A stretch of 64,000 bases of DNA from the NCBI GenBank assembly GCA_964443135.1, contig CAYUBQ010000020.1, positions 1-64,000 of the forward strand, written 5' to 3'. Below the pieces are notes generated by a model. It made no database searches. It was not told where the DNA came from and worked only from the letters and a program-made list of their open reading frames with translations. Source of the DNA: JAIPEI01 sp964443135 (GTDB lineage: Bacteria > Desulfobacterota > DSM-4660 > Desulfatiglandales > HGW-15). Positions within the stretch are counted from its first letter, which is position 1. The number at the start of each line of letters is the position of its first letter. Below, piece by piece: positions 8,515-17,330 of this stretch. The translations under genes and the position numbers were made by a program.

Positions 8515-10011
8515 ATGCGAACATGGCTGACGGTCCTCGCCGTCCTGCTGGCCGTTCATCCCGCCCTTGCGGAACCCCCGGAACCAAGCGCCGACACCGC
8601 TGTGTGCATCGACTGCCACCGGGAGGTCCACCCCGGGATCGTCGGGGACTGGGAGAGGAGCCGCCACGCGAGGTCCCGTCCCGAGGAGGCGATGCAGAAG
8701 CCCGGGCTCGAGCGGAGGGTTTCCGCGTCCAGCATTCCGGATCGGCTGCGCCGGAGCACGGTGGGCTGCGCCGAGTGCCACACCATGAACCCGGAGTCCC
8801 ACACGGATGCCTTCGAGCACAACGGCTACACCGTTCACGTGGTGGTGAGCCCCGGTGACTGCGCCGCCTGTCACCCGGATGAGCGGGACCAGTACGGGGA
8901 GAACATCATGAGCCGGGCGTACGGCAACCTGATGGACAACCCGGTGTACAGCGACCTGGCCTCGACCATCAACGGGCTCCCGGTGTACGACGCCGAGGCG
9001 AACGAGGCGGGACTGAAGCCCCCGGACCCGGCCACGGAGGCGGTCTCCTGTCTTTTCTGCCACGGCACCCGGCTCCGGGTCGATGGGTTCGCATCCCGGG
9101 AGACCGTGCACGGAGAGATGACCTTCCCGGTCATTTCCGGGTGGCCGAACCAGGGTGTGGGCCGGGTGAACCCGGACGGCACGCTCGGCACGTGCAGCGC
9201 CTGCCACGCCCGCCACGAGTTCTCCATCGAGACGGCGAGAAAGCCCCACACCTGCTCCCAGTGCCACAAGGGTCCGGACGTGCCCGGCTACAAGGTGTAC
9301 GAGGTGAGCAAGCACGGCAACATCTACGCCTCCTCCAAGAAGGGCTGGTCGTTCGACGCGGTGCCCTGGGTGCCGGGCCGGGACTTCACCGCCCCGACCT
9401 GCGCCGTCTGCCACATGAGCCTCTGCGCGGCAGAGGACGGACGGGTGATCGCGGAGAGGACCCACCGGATGAACGACCGGCTGGCGTGGCGCCTGTTCGG
9501 GGTGTACGCCCACCCCCACCCGGCGTCGCCGGACACCTCGAAGCTCGAGAATCGGGCGGGCCTCCCGCTCCCGGTGGAGCTCGACGGCCGGCCCGCCCCC
9601 GCCGGTCTCATCGACGAGAAGGAGCAGGCCCGCCGGAACGAGGCGATGAAGGGGGTCTGCTTCGCCTGCCACGGGGTGGCTTGGGTGGAGACCCAGTTCG
9701 ATCGCCTGGACCGCACCATCAAGACCACCAACGACTCCACCCTGGCCGCCACGCAGATCCTGTCCAGGGCCTGGAAGCTGGGCCTGGCCGACGGGCTCGA
9801 CCGGGGGGACAGCCCGTTCAACGAGGCGATCGAGAAGAAGTGGTCGGAGCACTGGCTGTTCTACGCCAACTCCACCCGGTACGCCGCAGCCATGATGGGC
9901 GGGGACTACGGGGTGTTCGAGAACGGGCGGTGGTACATGGCCAAGAACATCCAGGAGATGATCGGCTGGCTGAGGACGGCCGAGCAGGTTTCGGGCGGCG
10001 CCGGGAAATGA
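8515..10011 (+). CDS. Octaheme c-type cytochrome, hydroxylamine oxidoreductase-like
   Basis: A 498-residue exported cytochrome with a cleavable signal peptide (LTVLAVLLAVHPALA, cut near residue 19) and GAGGAGG before the ATG. Eight CxxCH heme sites are present: CIDCH (residues 31-35), CAECH, CAACH, CLFCH, CSACH, CSQCH, CAVCH and CFACH. Number, spacing and the long helical C-terminus (KTTNDSTLAATQI, then YANSTRYAAAMMGGDYG) fit the hydroxylamine-oxidoreductase-like octaheme family of the periplasm. Some members oxidise hydroxylamine and others reduce nitrite or hydroxylamine. I cannot assign the heme-crosslinking Tyr without an alignment, so direction is open. Confidence 0.85.
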   Translation: MRTWLTVLAVLLAVHPALAEPPEPSADTAVCIDCHREVHPGIVGDWERSRHARSRPEEAMQKPGLERRVSASSIPDRLRRSTVGCAECHTMNPESHTDAFEHNGYTVHVVVSPGDCAACHPDERDQYGENIMSRAYGNLMDNPVYSDLASTINGLPVYDAEANEAGLKPPDPATEAVSCLFCHGTRLRVDGFASRETVHGEMTFPVISGWPNQGVGRVNPDGTLGTCSACHARHEFSIETARKPHTCSQCHKGPDVPGYKVYEVSKHGNIYASSKKGWSFDAVPWVPGRDFTAPTCAVCHMSLCAAEDGRVIAERTHRMNDRLAWRLFGVYAHPHPASPDTSKLENRAGLPLPVELDGRPAPAGLIDEKEQARRNEAMKGVCFACHGVAWVETQFDRLDRTIKTTNDSTLAATQILSRAWKLGLADGLDRGDSPFNEAIEKKWSEHWLFYANSTRYAAAMMGGDYGVFENGRWYMAKNIQEMIGWLRTAEQVSGGAGK

Positions 10012-10048
10012 GCCTGTCTGCGCAGCGCTGCAGGCAAGCGGAGGCGAC

Positions 10049-10360
10049 ATGAAGATCCGGGTGGACGACGAGCAGATCGTCAAGGCCGTCAAGAAGCTGG
10101 ACGGGATCGAGCTGGTGGTCGAGGGCGAGGAGGACGCCTTGGAGGGGATTCGCCTGATCCTCCGGCGGCCCGAGCAAATGGGTACGGACCGGTTCGATCG
10201 TCTGAAGGACATCAAGGTGACCCCCAGCCGCGATTACGAGACCTCCGCCGTGGAGTATCGCCTGCGTTTCCTGCTGGAGTTCGTCTTCGAGGACCAGGTC
10301 CCGCTCGAGGACCGGGTCGAGGCGATCAAGGCGTTCCAGGGTCTCCTGAACCGGGTTTGA
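10049..10360 (+). CDS. Conserved-looking hypothetical protein
   Basis: A 103-residue soluble, charged protein of unknown family, with GGAGG before the ATG. It begins MKIRVDDEQIVKAVKKL, has an acidic centre, and ends in a helical segment (EDRVEAIKAFQGLLNRV). It lies 37 bases after the octaheme cytochrome stop on the same strand, so it may be cotranscribed, but has no Cys or His suggesting an electron-transfer role. Confidence 0.6.
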   Translation: MKIRVDDEQIVKAVKKLDGIELVVEGEEDALEGIRLILRRPEQMGTDRFDRLKDIKVTPSRDYETSAVEYRLRFLLEFVFEDQVPLEDRVEAIKAFQGLLNRV

Positions 10361-10414
10361 CGGGATCGCCCGCCGTCGTCCGGGGTGGAACGCGCGTGCG
10401 GAGGGCCGATACCG

Positions 10415-11161
10415 GTGGCACGAATGAAAGAGCTCAGGGAGAAGATCTCGGGTTCCCTGACCGGCGGTGCGGCACCGGGAGCGGTGGTGCGGAGATCCCT
10501 GCTCCTGGGGGCGGCGGCCACCCTCTCCGCCTTGCCCTACTTTCATTTCCTGGTGTTCTCCGCGTCCCGAACCGCCGCCCGGCAGACCGATCCCTGGGCC
10601 CTGCTTGCGGGACAGGCCTCCCTGCTCCTGCTGGTCTGCGTGCTCTCGGCCATGGTGGGTCTCTCCTTCGCATCGCGGCGGGGTCTGCCCGGGCTGGGGA
10701 GCCCGGGCGCTCTCCGGGAGGAGTGGAAGGGCCTGGCCCTCATCGGCGCCGTGCTGGGAGCGGCTTCGTTCATCCTGTTCGACCAGTGGTTCGCGCGGGT
10801 TTCCCCCGCCGCCTATCCCCGGAGCCCGCTGGTGCTCCTCTCCATCCCCTTCAAGACGGCTCTCACCGAGGAGATCATTCTCCGGCTCTGCATGGTGACC
10901 GTCGCCGCGGGCGTGTTCAGGCGCAACTGGGCGGGAGTCCTGGTGATCGCACTGCTCGCGCCGCTTTTGGGATTCAAGTCCTTTCGCTTCCTCGGTCTGG
11001 AGAACCTCTCCGGCGCCTTGATCGCGGTCCAGCTCCTGCTGTCCCTCCTGTCCAACCTGGTCCTGGGGGCCGTCTTCGTCTCCCGGGGACTCCTTTCCTG
11101 CCTGGTGGTGAAGTTCGCCTTCGGCCTCAAGTACCTGGCCGTGGCCCGGCTCGTCCTTTGA
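10415..11161 (+). CDS. CPBP-like (CAAX/bacteriocin-processing) integral membrane protein, degenerate
   Basis: A polytopic membrane protein of 248 residues from GTG 10415, which has GGAGGG nine bases upstream. An ATG at 10424 is the alternative. It has six or seven hydrophobic segments. TEEIILRL matches the first CPBP motif (EExxxR) of the glutamic protease superfamily that includes Rce1. The later His-containing motif is not evident: the equivalent helix reads SCLVVKFAFGLKYL, with Lys where a catalytic His would be expected. It may therefore be a non-catalytic relative. No obvious operon partner. Confidence 0.55.
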   Translation: MARMKELREKISGSLTGGAAPGAVVRRSLLLGAAATLSALPYFHFLVFSASRTAARQTDPWALLAGQASLLLLVCVLSAMVGLSFASRRGLPGLGSPGALREEWKGLALIGAVLGAASFILFDQWFARVSPAAYPRSPLVLLSIPFKTALTEEIILRLCMVTVAAGVFRRNWAGVLVIALLAPLLGFKSFRFLGLENLSGALIAVQLLLSLLSNLVLGAVFVSRGLLSCLVVKFAFGLKYLAVARLVL

Positions 11162-11327
11162 CGGCGCGCCCTGCCTTCTCGAGCCGCCGAAAGGGACGGC
11201 TCCGGGGACCGGTGGGGAGCCGCGGGTCGAAGCCGAAATCCGGCCTACCGTTGGCGGCCGTTTTCTGGTAAGAACGACCCCGGCAGGGGTTGAAGCAGGG
11301 AGAGGCCACCGGGAGCGAGGCGCGGTC

Positions 11328-13181
11328 ATGGCCGAGTCGAATCCATTGAGGGAAAGGGAAGGCCCGCCGGATCGGGATCGGGAAGCGGTGGGGGCGGTCC
11401 GGTCGTCCCTGGCCCGGCTGGCAAGGCCGCACGCGGAGCACGTGTGCTGGATCGACCCGGAAGAGGACCGCTCCGGCGGCGCCGTCCTGCTCCTGGGACG
11501 GAGGACGGGGCTGCTGGTGATCCCGGTGCGGGCGTGGATCACGGAGGAGCTGGTGTCCGCGACCCCCGGTGCGTTTCGGTTGTCGAGCGGGGGAGAACGG
11601 AGAAAGCGACTCAACCCCGATCGGCAGGGACGGGAGAGGGCGGAGGAGATCCGTGAGGCCTTGAAAGGCGCGGGGGTGGAAACGGGCGTGACGGTGGGCC
11701 ACGCCGTCGCGTTCCCGTACATGACGCGGACCGAGTTCGCGCGGCGGGGGTTTCACTGGTTCGTTCCCTTGGAACGGGCCCTGTTTCGGGAGGATTTCGA
11801 ACCGGAGGACGACCTGGACCGGGACGTCTCGGGCACGCGCTTTCGAGAGCGAATCTCCGGGGCGTTCCCCCGGAGGCCGGTCGCCTTGACCGCGGGCTGC
11901 ATGGACCGCATCCTCCAGGCCCTCCACCCCGAGGCCTCGATCCGAAGGCCTTTGGGCGGGCGCGAGCGCAGGGCCCGGTTTCGGGAAGGGGTGAGCGCCC
12001 TGGACGAGGCCCAGGCGCGGGCGGCCCTGAGGCTCTCCCCCGGCCACCAGGTGATCACGGGGCCGCCCGGGAGCGGCAAGACGCAGGTGCTCGTGCATCG
12101 GTGCGCCTTTCTCTCCCGCTACGGCTCGGGGTTCGGCCGCATCCTCCTGGTCTGTTACAACATCGCCCTGGTGGGATACCTGGAGAGCCTGGTGCGGGAG
12201 CGCGGCCTGACCCCTTCGGCGGACGGCGTGCTGGTCACCCACTTCTACGATCTCTGCCGGAGGATCCTGGGCGAGGACGTCCCCTTCGAGAATCGGGACG
12301 ATGCGTTCTATCGCGACGTCACGGCCCGGACCCTGGAGCGGATCCGGCGGAAGGACGGCGGCGCTCCCGTCTTCGACGCCGTGCTCGTGGACGAGGCCCA
12401 GGACTTCAGCGACGGGATGCTCCGGGTGGTCACGGAGACCATCCGGCCGGGCGGGGATTTGGTGGTGGCCCTGGACGCGTCCCAGGACCTGTACGGCCGC
12501 CGTTCCTCCTGGGAGAACCTCGGGATCCGGGCACGGGGGCACACGCGGAGGCTTCGACACGTGTACCGGAACACGGCGGAGGTCTTCGAGTTCGGGCGCC
12601 GGTTCCTGGGACACCTGCCGGAGAGAAGACGACAGCCGGCCGTACTCCCCGATCCCTGGCCGTTCCGGGGACCCCTCCCCGTGCTGGAGCGGTTCGAGAG
12701 CGCGGACGAGCTGCTCGCGTCAACGGCCGGGGAGATCCGCTCCCGTCTGGAGGCGCAGGGGCGGGACGAGGAGATCGCCGTCGTCTACGACGACAAGATC
12801 TACGGGCGCGACCGCTTTTCCTACGACAATCGCGCCATGCCCATGCGCATTCTCGGCGCGCTGGACCAGGTCGGGGTGCGCGCGGCATGGGTGTCCCGGG
12901 ACGCCCGATCCAAGCGGGCATACGGACCCGGCCGGGACCCGGTCGTGGTGATCAGCATCCACAGCGCCAAGGGGCTCGACTTCGACCGCGTCTACCTGGT
13001 GGGTATGGACCGGATCGTGCCGCCGGAGGCGGCCGGGAGGAAGGTGCGGGCCACCCTGTACGTGGCCCTGACCCGCGCGCGCTACGAGCTGGTGGTGCCG
13101 TACGTCGAGGAGACCCCCTTCATCCGTCGCATGAAGGAGATCCGGGACGTTCTCCGGGCGGGCGGGGAAGGAGAGCCGTGA
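11328..13181 (+). CDS. NERD-domain superfamily I helicase/ATPase
   Basis: A 617-residue protein. Residues about 15-110 resemble a nuclease-related NERD domain (GGAVLLLGRRTGLLVIPVRAW). The rest is a UvrD/Rep-like P-loop helicase: Walker A GPPGSGKT at 245-252, the motif II Asp-Glu at 355-356 (DEAQDF), QDLYGRRSSW, a motif IV/V region ISIHSAKGLDFDRVYLVGMD and motif VI YVALTRARYELVV. It probably acts on DNA or RNA ends in repair or defence, but stands outside any recognisable defence island. Its stop overlaps the start of the MFS gene by four bases (GTGA). Confidence 0.8.
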   Translation: MAESNPLREREGPPDRDREAVGAVRSSLARLARPHAEHVCWIDPEEDRSGGAVLLLGRRTGLLVIPVRAWITEELVSATPGAFRLSSGGERRKRLNPDRQGRERAEEIREALKGAGVETGVTVGHAVAFPYMTRTEFARRGFHWFVPLERALFREDFEPEDDLDRDVSGTRFRERISGAFPRRPVALTAGCMDRILQALHPEASIRRPLGGRERRARFREGVSALDEAQARAALRLSPGHQVITGPPGSGKTQVLVHRCAFLSRYGSGFGRILLVCYNIALVGYLESLVRERGLTPSADGVLVTHFYDLCRRILGEDVPFENRDDAFYRDVTARTLERIRRKDGGAPVFDAVLVDEAQDFSDGMLRVVTETIRPGGDLVVALDASQDLYGRRSSWENLGIRARGHTRRLRHVYRNTAEVFEFGRRFLGHLPERRRQPAVLPDPWPFRGPLPVLERFESADELLASTAGEIRSRLEAQGRDEEIAVVYDDKIYGRDRFSYDNRAMPMRILGALDQVGVRAAWVSRDARSKRAYGPGRDPVVVISIHSAKGLDFDRVYLVGMDRIVPPEAAGRKVRATLYVALTRARYELVVPYVEETPFIRRMKEIRDVLRAGGEGEP

Positions 13182-14401
13182 CGCGCAAGGGCAGGGCGCG
13201 AATGGCGGTCGCCGGGGCCTGTGCGGCCATTTTCTGGCCGGGCGCCTTCATCTTCAGCCTCCCCGGCGTTCTCGGGGGCAGCTGGCAGGAGCTGTTCGGG
13301 GCCGGCCGCGCCGACGTCGGGCGAAGCCTGTTCTTTGTCCTCGCGGGCGCCGGGACTTTCATGTTCCTGGTGGGCCGGTTCCAGGTGCGGATCGGTACGC
13401 GGCGACTCGCAGCCGTGGGGGGGCTTCTCACCGGGACGAGCACGATTCTCCTGGGGAGCGTCTCCGGTGTCTCCGGCGTCTACGCCTGGGCGTTCCTGGT
13501 GGGAGCGGCATCGGCTTTTGTCTACCTCCCGGGGCTGACCGTGGTCCAGCAGTGGTTTCCCGGGCGCCGGGGGCTGGTGTCCGGGCTGTTCAACCTCTGC
13601 TTCGGGTTCTCGGCCGCCGTGATGTCCCCGGTGTTCGGGGGGTTGCTTCCCCTGCTGGGGCCTGCCCGCCTGACCGTGGTGTTCGGCGCGGTCTCCCTGG
13701 TCTGCGGCCTGGCCGTGGCCCCCCTGCTCCGGGGGCCCGGGCGGGAGGAGCGGCCCGAGGTCGAAGGCCCCGGTGCGGTCCGGACATCCTCAGCGCCCCT
13801 GACGGTGGCCGGGAGCGTTCGCACCCGGGCCTTCTGGTGCCTCTGGTTCACCTGGTCGCTGGCGGGAGCGGGCGGGATCAGCATGGTGATCCTCTCCACG
13901 GACTTCGGCACGTCGCGCGGGCTCACGGTCCAGGAGGCGGTGGTCCTGCTCACGGCCTTCAACCTGACCAACGGGCTGGGGCGATTCACGAGCGGGTACC
14001 TCTCGGACCGGGCCGGGCGCAGGCGGGTCATGGGGATCTCCTTTGCCGCCGCCGGCCTGGCCTACTGGACGCTGCCCTGGGTGCAGGGAACGGCGTGGTG
14101 GGCCTTCCTGGCGGCCGTGGTCGGCTATGCTTTCGGGACCCTGTTCGCCGTCTCCGGGCCGCTGGCGAGCGAGCGGTTCGGTCTCGAGAACTTCGGGGCC
14201 GTGTTCGGGCTGATCTTCACGGCCTACGGGTTCACGGCCGGGATCCTGGGGCCCTGGGCGAGCGGCGCGATCCTCGATCGGACCGGCGGCGACTTCGGCC
14301 TCGTGTTCGGGTACCTGGGCGCCTTTTTCGTCCTGGCGGCGTTCGCGATGGCGGTCATGGGGCCTGCGCCCGCGGCGGAGCCGGTGGGGGCGGCTGATTG
14401 A
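13178..14401 (+). CDS. MFS transporter, OFA (oxalate/formate antiporter)-like
   Basis: A 407-residue transporter with about 12 hydrophobic segments, starting at GTG 13178 with GGGGAAGGAGA upstream. Features of the OFA group are PGVLGGSW in the first loop, a GRFQVRIGTRRLA loop 2-3, WFPGRRGLVSGLFNLCFG in the middle of the first half and SGYLSDRAGRRRVMG in the second half. Such carriers move small carboxylates. The overlap with the helicase gene indicates cotranscription, although the two functions have no obvious link. Confidence 0.82.
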   Translation: MTRKGRARMAVAGACAAIFWPGAFIFSLPGVLGGSWQELFGAGRADVGRSLFFVLAGAGTFMFLVGRFQVRIGTRRLAAVGGLLTGTSTILLGSVSGVSGVYAWAFLVGAASAFVYLPGLTVVQQWFPGRRGLVSGLFNLCFGFSAAVMSPVFGGLLPLLGPARLTVVFGAVSLVCGLAVAPLLRGPGREERPEVEGPGAVRTSSAPLTVAGSVRTRAFWCLWFTWSLAGAGGISMVILSTDFGTSRGLTVQEAVVLLTAFNLTNGLGRFTSGYLSDRAGRRRVMGISFAAAGLAYWTLPWVQGTAWWAFLAAVVGYAFGTLFAVSGPLASERFGLENFGAVFGLIFTAYGFTAGILGPWASGAILDRTGGDFGLVFGYLGAFFVLAAFAMAVMGPAPAAEPVGAAD

Positions 14402-14429
14402 GAGCGGCGAGGCCCGGAAAGGAGCAGCG

Positions 14430-15116
14430 ATGAACGTTTCGTTCCACATGTCCGGTCGCTACCGGTCCCGGTACCCGGAGGTCGGGTTCGGCCTGGTGCT
14501 CGTCACCGGCAGTGAAAACCCGGAGAACCCGGAGGGTTTCGACGCGTACAAGCGGAAGCTCCTGCGCCGAATGAGAAAGCGGGAGACCCTGGCCGAGATC
14601 ACGGACCGCATCGCGACCTACGACCGGTTCTTCTCCGGCTTCGGGCGGGACTGCCCGCTTCCCGGTCACCTCGAGCGCACCGTGAACAGCGGATTTCCCC
14701 GCTACAACCTGCTGGTGGACGCCCACTTCATGGCCGAGATGTGCGCCGGGATCCTGGTGGCGGTGACGGACTTCGACCGGATGGAAGGCGGGCTGACCCT
14801 GGACCTGGCGGAAGAGGGAGAAATCTGTCCGGGCATGGGCGCCCGGGAGATGCAGACCCGGGAAGGCGAGATCGTGCTCCGGGACGAGGCCGGGATCGTC
14901 TGCGTCCTCTGCCAGGGCGCGGACGAGAAGACCCGGGTCCGAGAAGAGACGAAGAACGTGCTGTTCTATGCCTACGGCGTGCCCGAAGTCTCCTCCGAGC
15001 ATCTCCTGCACGGGCTCCGGGTGGCCGAGGAGGCGGTCACAGCCTTCGGGGGCGGAACCTCGCAGGGCGTGCGGGTGGTGCAGCCCGACGGGTCGAGGGC
15101 GGGAGGGACAATATGA
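14430..15116 (+). CDS. B3/B4 (PheT-like editing) domain protein
   Basis: A 228-residue protein resembling the stand-alone B3/B4 domain of phenylalanyl-tRNA synthetase beta subunits. Recognisable parts are HLERTVNSGFPRYNLLVDAHFMAEM, VAVTDFDRMEGGLTLDLAEEGE, EIVLRDEAGIVCVLCQGADE and NVLFYAYGVPEVS. Free-standing members may edit mischarged tRNA or bind a nucleoside-like ligand; function here is unknown. The stop overlaps the start of the next gene (ATGA), so the two are translated together. Confidence 0.78.
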   Translation: MNVSFHMSGRYRSRYPEVGFGLVLVTGSENPENPEGFDAYKRKLLRRMRKRETLAEITDRIATYDRFFSGFGRDCPLPGHLERTVNSGFPRYNLLVDAHFMAEMCAGILVAVTDFDRMEGGLTLDLAEEGEICPGMGAREMQTREGEIVLRDEAGIVCVLCQGADEKTRVREETKNVLFYAYGVPEVSSEHLLHGLRVAEEAVTAFGGGTSQGVRVVQPDGSRAGGTI

Positions 15117-15583
15117 TCCGCAAGATCGTTTCCGGCGGACAGACCGGCGCGGACCGGGCCGCCCTGGACGCGGCCGTCCGGGCCGGCGTCGAGCAGGGGG
15201 GCTGGGTCCCCCGGGGAAGGGTGGCGGAGGACGGGCGCATCCCCGCGCGCTACCGCCTGCGCGAGATGCCGTCCTTCCGGTATGCGGACCGGACCGAGAA
15301 GAACGTCCTGGACTCGGACGCTACGCTGATCGTCTCCCGCGGTCCGCTCACCGGCGGCTCCCGGCTCACCCTGGGGCTTGCCAGGAAGAACCGCCGGCCC
15401 TGCCTCCACGTGGACCTGAGCGTCGTCGCCATGGAGGAGGCCGTGGCCGGGGTCCGAACGTGGATCGAGAAGAACGGCGTGGGCATCCTCAACGTGGCCG
15501 GCCCCCGGGCGAGCAACGACCCGGAGATCTACGACCGGGTCCTCTCCCTCCTCCTGGGGGTTCTCGGCCTGCGGGAGGACTGA
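15113..15583 (+). CDS. Putative molybdenum cofactor carrier protein (MCP, YpsA/LOG-like Rossmann fold)
   Basis: A 156-residue protein with the family signature IVSGGQTGADRAALDAA at the N-terminus, then GWVPRGRVAEDG, and SRGPLTGGSRLTLGLA near the middle. This is the MoCo-carrier family, related by fold to DprA/LOG nucleotide-binding proteins. Algal MCP binds molybdenum cofactor; bacterial members are mostly uncharacterised. It is coupled by a four-base overlap to the B3/B4-domain gene. The window contains two molybdenum/tungsten enzymes, but neither is adjacent. Confidence 0.8.
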   Translation: MIRKIVSGGQTGADRAALDAAVRAGVEQGGWVPRGRVAEDGRIPARYRLREMPSFRYADRTEKNVLDSDATLIVSRGPLTGGSRLTLGLARKNRRPCLHVDLSVVAMEEAVAGVRTWIEKNGVGILNVAGPRASNDPEIYDRVLSLLLGVLGLRED

Positions 15584-15610
15584 AGGCGGGCACCACCCCT
15601 TGCCCCGGGG

Positions 15611-16123
15611 TCAGCGATCTCCGGCCGCCACGGCCTCGTCCACCAGGCGCGCCAGCGCACGGGTCTCCTCCGGCGAGGGGGCGATCGGCGTCTCCGGCGC
15701 CCCCCAGGCGCGCACGAAATACGCCCCGCGCACGAAGAGCACCACCCATCCGTCGGTCCAGGAGACCGCTCCCAGGTCCGGTACGGAACTTCCCTCTCCC
15801 CCGGAGTACCGCTCCAGCAGGGCCCCGGCCCCGGCGGCGGAGCCCATGTCGAAGGCCTCCACGGTCAGGAGGGCGTCGCCCTCCGGTGACCCGTAGGTCG
15901 CGGTGTAGAGCAGGCGGAACCCGTGGGGCAGATAGACCTCGGCCTCTCCGTTCATGTACCGGAACAGATGATCCGGGCCGTACACCGTCAGAGGGGTCAC
16001 CTGTTCGTACCCGTCCAGGCCTCCCCCTTGGAGGAGGGGGTGGACCGAGGCCCGGGGGCTGCAGGCCCCGAGGAGAAAAAGCACAGCGAGCAGGGCGACG
16101 GATGCCGGGGGGATTGCTTTCAT
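15611..16123 (-). CDS. Lipoprotein of the DUF6599 type
   Basis: A 170-residue lipoprotein with signal peptide and lipobox LGAC (Cys at residue 21) and AGGAAG before the ATG. The mature part carries a pattern I associate with DUF6599: YGPDHLFRYMNGEAEVYLPHGFRLLYTATY, followed by VEAFDMGSAAGAGALLERYSGG. Function unknown, probably attached to a cell-envelope membrane. It lies upstream of the twin-arginine DUF362 gene in the reverse order, so they may form separate units. Confidence 0.7.
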   Translation of the reverse strand: MKAIPPASVALLAVLFLLGACSPRASVHPLLQGGGLDGYEQVTPLTVYGPDHLFRYMNGEAEVYLPHGFRLLYTATYGSPEGDALLTVEAFDMGSAAGAGALLERYSGGEGSSVPDLGAVSWTDGWVVLFVRGAYFVRAWGAPETPIAPSPEETRALARLVDEAVAAGDR

Positions 16124-16247
16124 GGCAGCTTCCTGTGGGTGCCCGGGTTGACGGCCTCGCAGAATCGCGCTCAGCCGCCGCCGGGCCGGCTTTGGGTCGC
16201 TGAAACGAAGAAGGCGGTTCGCCGGTTCGAGGCTTCTCGAGGCTCCA

Positions 16248-17330
16248 TCACGGCTCGATGAGGCGCCCCCGATTGGGCAGGTCGCCGGGCCGGTACCCGA
16301 AGGCGTCGAGCATGCGTTCCGCGACCTTCCGGTTGACGGGCCACCCCATCATCCCTTCGCGAAAGGCCGTCGCCACGACGTAGTCCACCGCGGGCGAGAA
16401 CACCCCCATGGCCAGGAAGTTCGGCTGGGCCTGGGGCAGGCACCCGGGACCGTCCTCGCTCGCCCAGAGGGCGTCCACGATGCAGAGCTGCTGCCGGGGC
16501 GTGACCACCCGGCCGGACTTGGGATCCACGGGCCCCAGGATCTCCCGGCTCTGGTTGATGGCCAGGAGGTACTCCAACCCGGCGTGGTCGTGACCCGGGC
16601 CGGGGGAAAAGGTCCCGAAGTGATTTTTCATGGTCATGGTGAAGCCGCCGAAGCGGGAGCTGTGGCCCTTGCAGACGGCGACGTTGATCAGGACGTCCAC
16701 GCGTCCCTCCACCAGGGGCTCCAGACACCGGGTGGTGCCTCCCCCGGGCCAGATGGAGGGGATCCGGGTCTCCGCGCTGCTGCCGCCCCAGTCGCCCGCG
16801 ATCCGGACCCCCGGGGGGAGGTGTGCGAAGGGGGTCGTCCGGGCCATGTCCCCGCCGTGACAGGCGTCGTAGAGGTGGATGGAGGAGGCGCGCACGCCCA
16901 CGTCCTCCACCAGTGTGCGGCACACCCGGCTCACCACGGCGCTCCGGGCGTGCTGGCGGCCGATCTGGTTGGTCTTGACGGCCACGGTGGTGTCGGCCCA
17001 GCTCTTCCCCGGCGGCTTGACGAACAGGGCCCGCCAAGCGTCCCGCGCCGGACGGGTGCCTGCCAGGGCGCAGGCCATTCGGTCCAGGTTCTCCCAGACG
17101 ATCTCGCGGTGGACGTAATCCTCCTGGCCGGACCAGGTCGCGGGGATGCCGGGCCGGGTCATGGCGGCGTCGGAAAGCCCGACCACGCGCAGGTCGCCCA
17201 CGTTCGGGTGGAACCGCGAGCCGGGAGACCATGCGGCCTCGGCCCGCCGGATGAGCAGGGTGGGCAGGGCCGTGGCCGCGCCGGCGGCGCCCACCTGTTT
17301 CATGAATTGCCTTCGGGTGATCCTGCGCAT
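16248..17330 (-). CDS. Twin-arginine-exported DUF362-domain protein
   Basis: A 360-residue protein from ATG 17330, which has GGAG six bases upstream. The N-terminus RRITRRQFMKQVGAAG is a twin-arginine signal, so it is exported folded. The body matches DUF362 proteins: TTVAVKTNQIGRQHARS, then SIHLYDACHGGD, DVLINVAVCKGHSSRFGGFTMTMKNHFG and YLLAINQSREIL. These domains occur in proteins of iron-sulfur or nickel context, but no ferredoxin-type Cys cluster is visible here. The biochemical role is unknown. Confidence 0.8.
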   Translation of the reverse strand: MRRITRRQFMKQVGAAGAATALPTLLIRRAEAAWSPGSRFHPNVGDLRVVGLSDAAMTRPGIPATWSGQEDYVHREIVWENLDRMACALAGTRPARDAWRALFVKPPGKSWADTTVAVKTNQIGRQHARSAVVSRVCRTLVEDVGVRASSIHLYDACHGGDMARTTPFAHLPPGVRIAGDWGGSSAETRIPSIWPGGGTTRCLEPLVEGRVDVLINVAVCKGHSSRFGGFTMTMKNHFGTFSPGPGHDHAGLEYLLAINQSREILGPVDPKSGRVVTPRQQLCIVDALWASEDGPGCLPQAQPNFLAMGVFSPAVDYVVATAFREGMMGWPVNRKVAERMLDAFGYRPGDLPNRGRLIEP

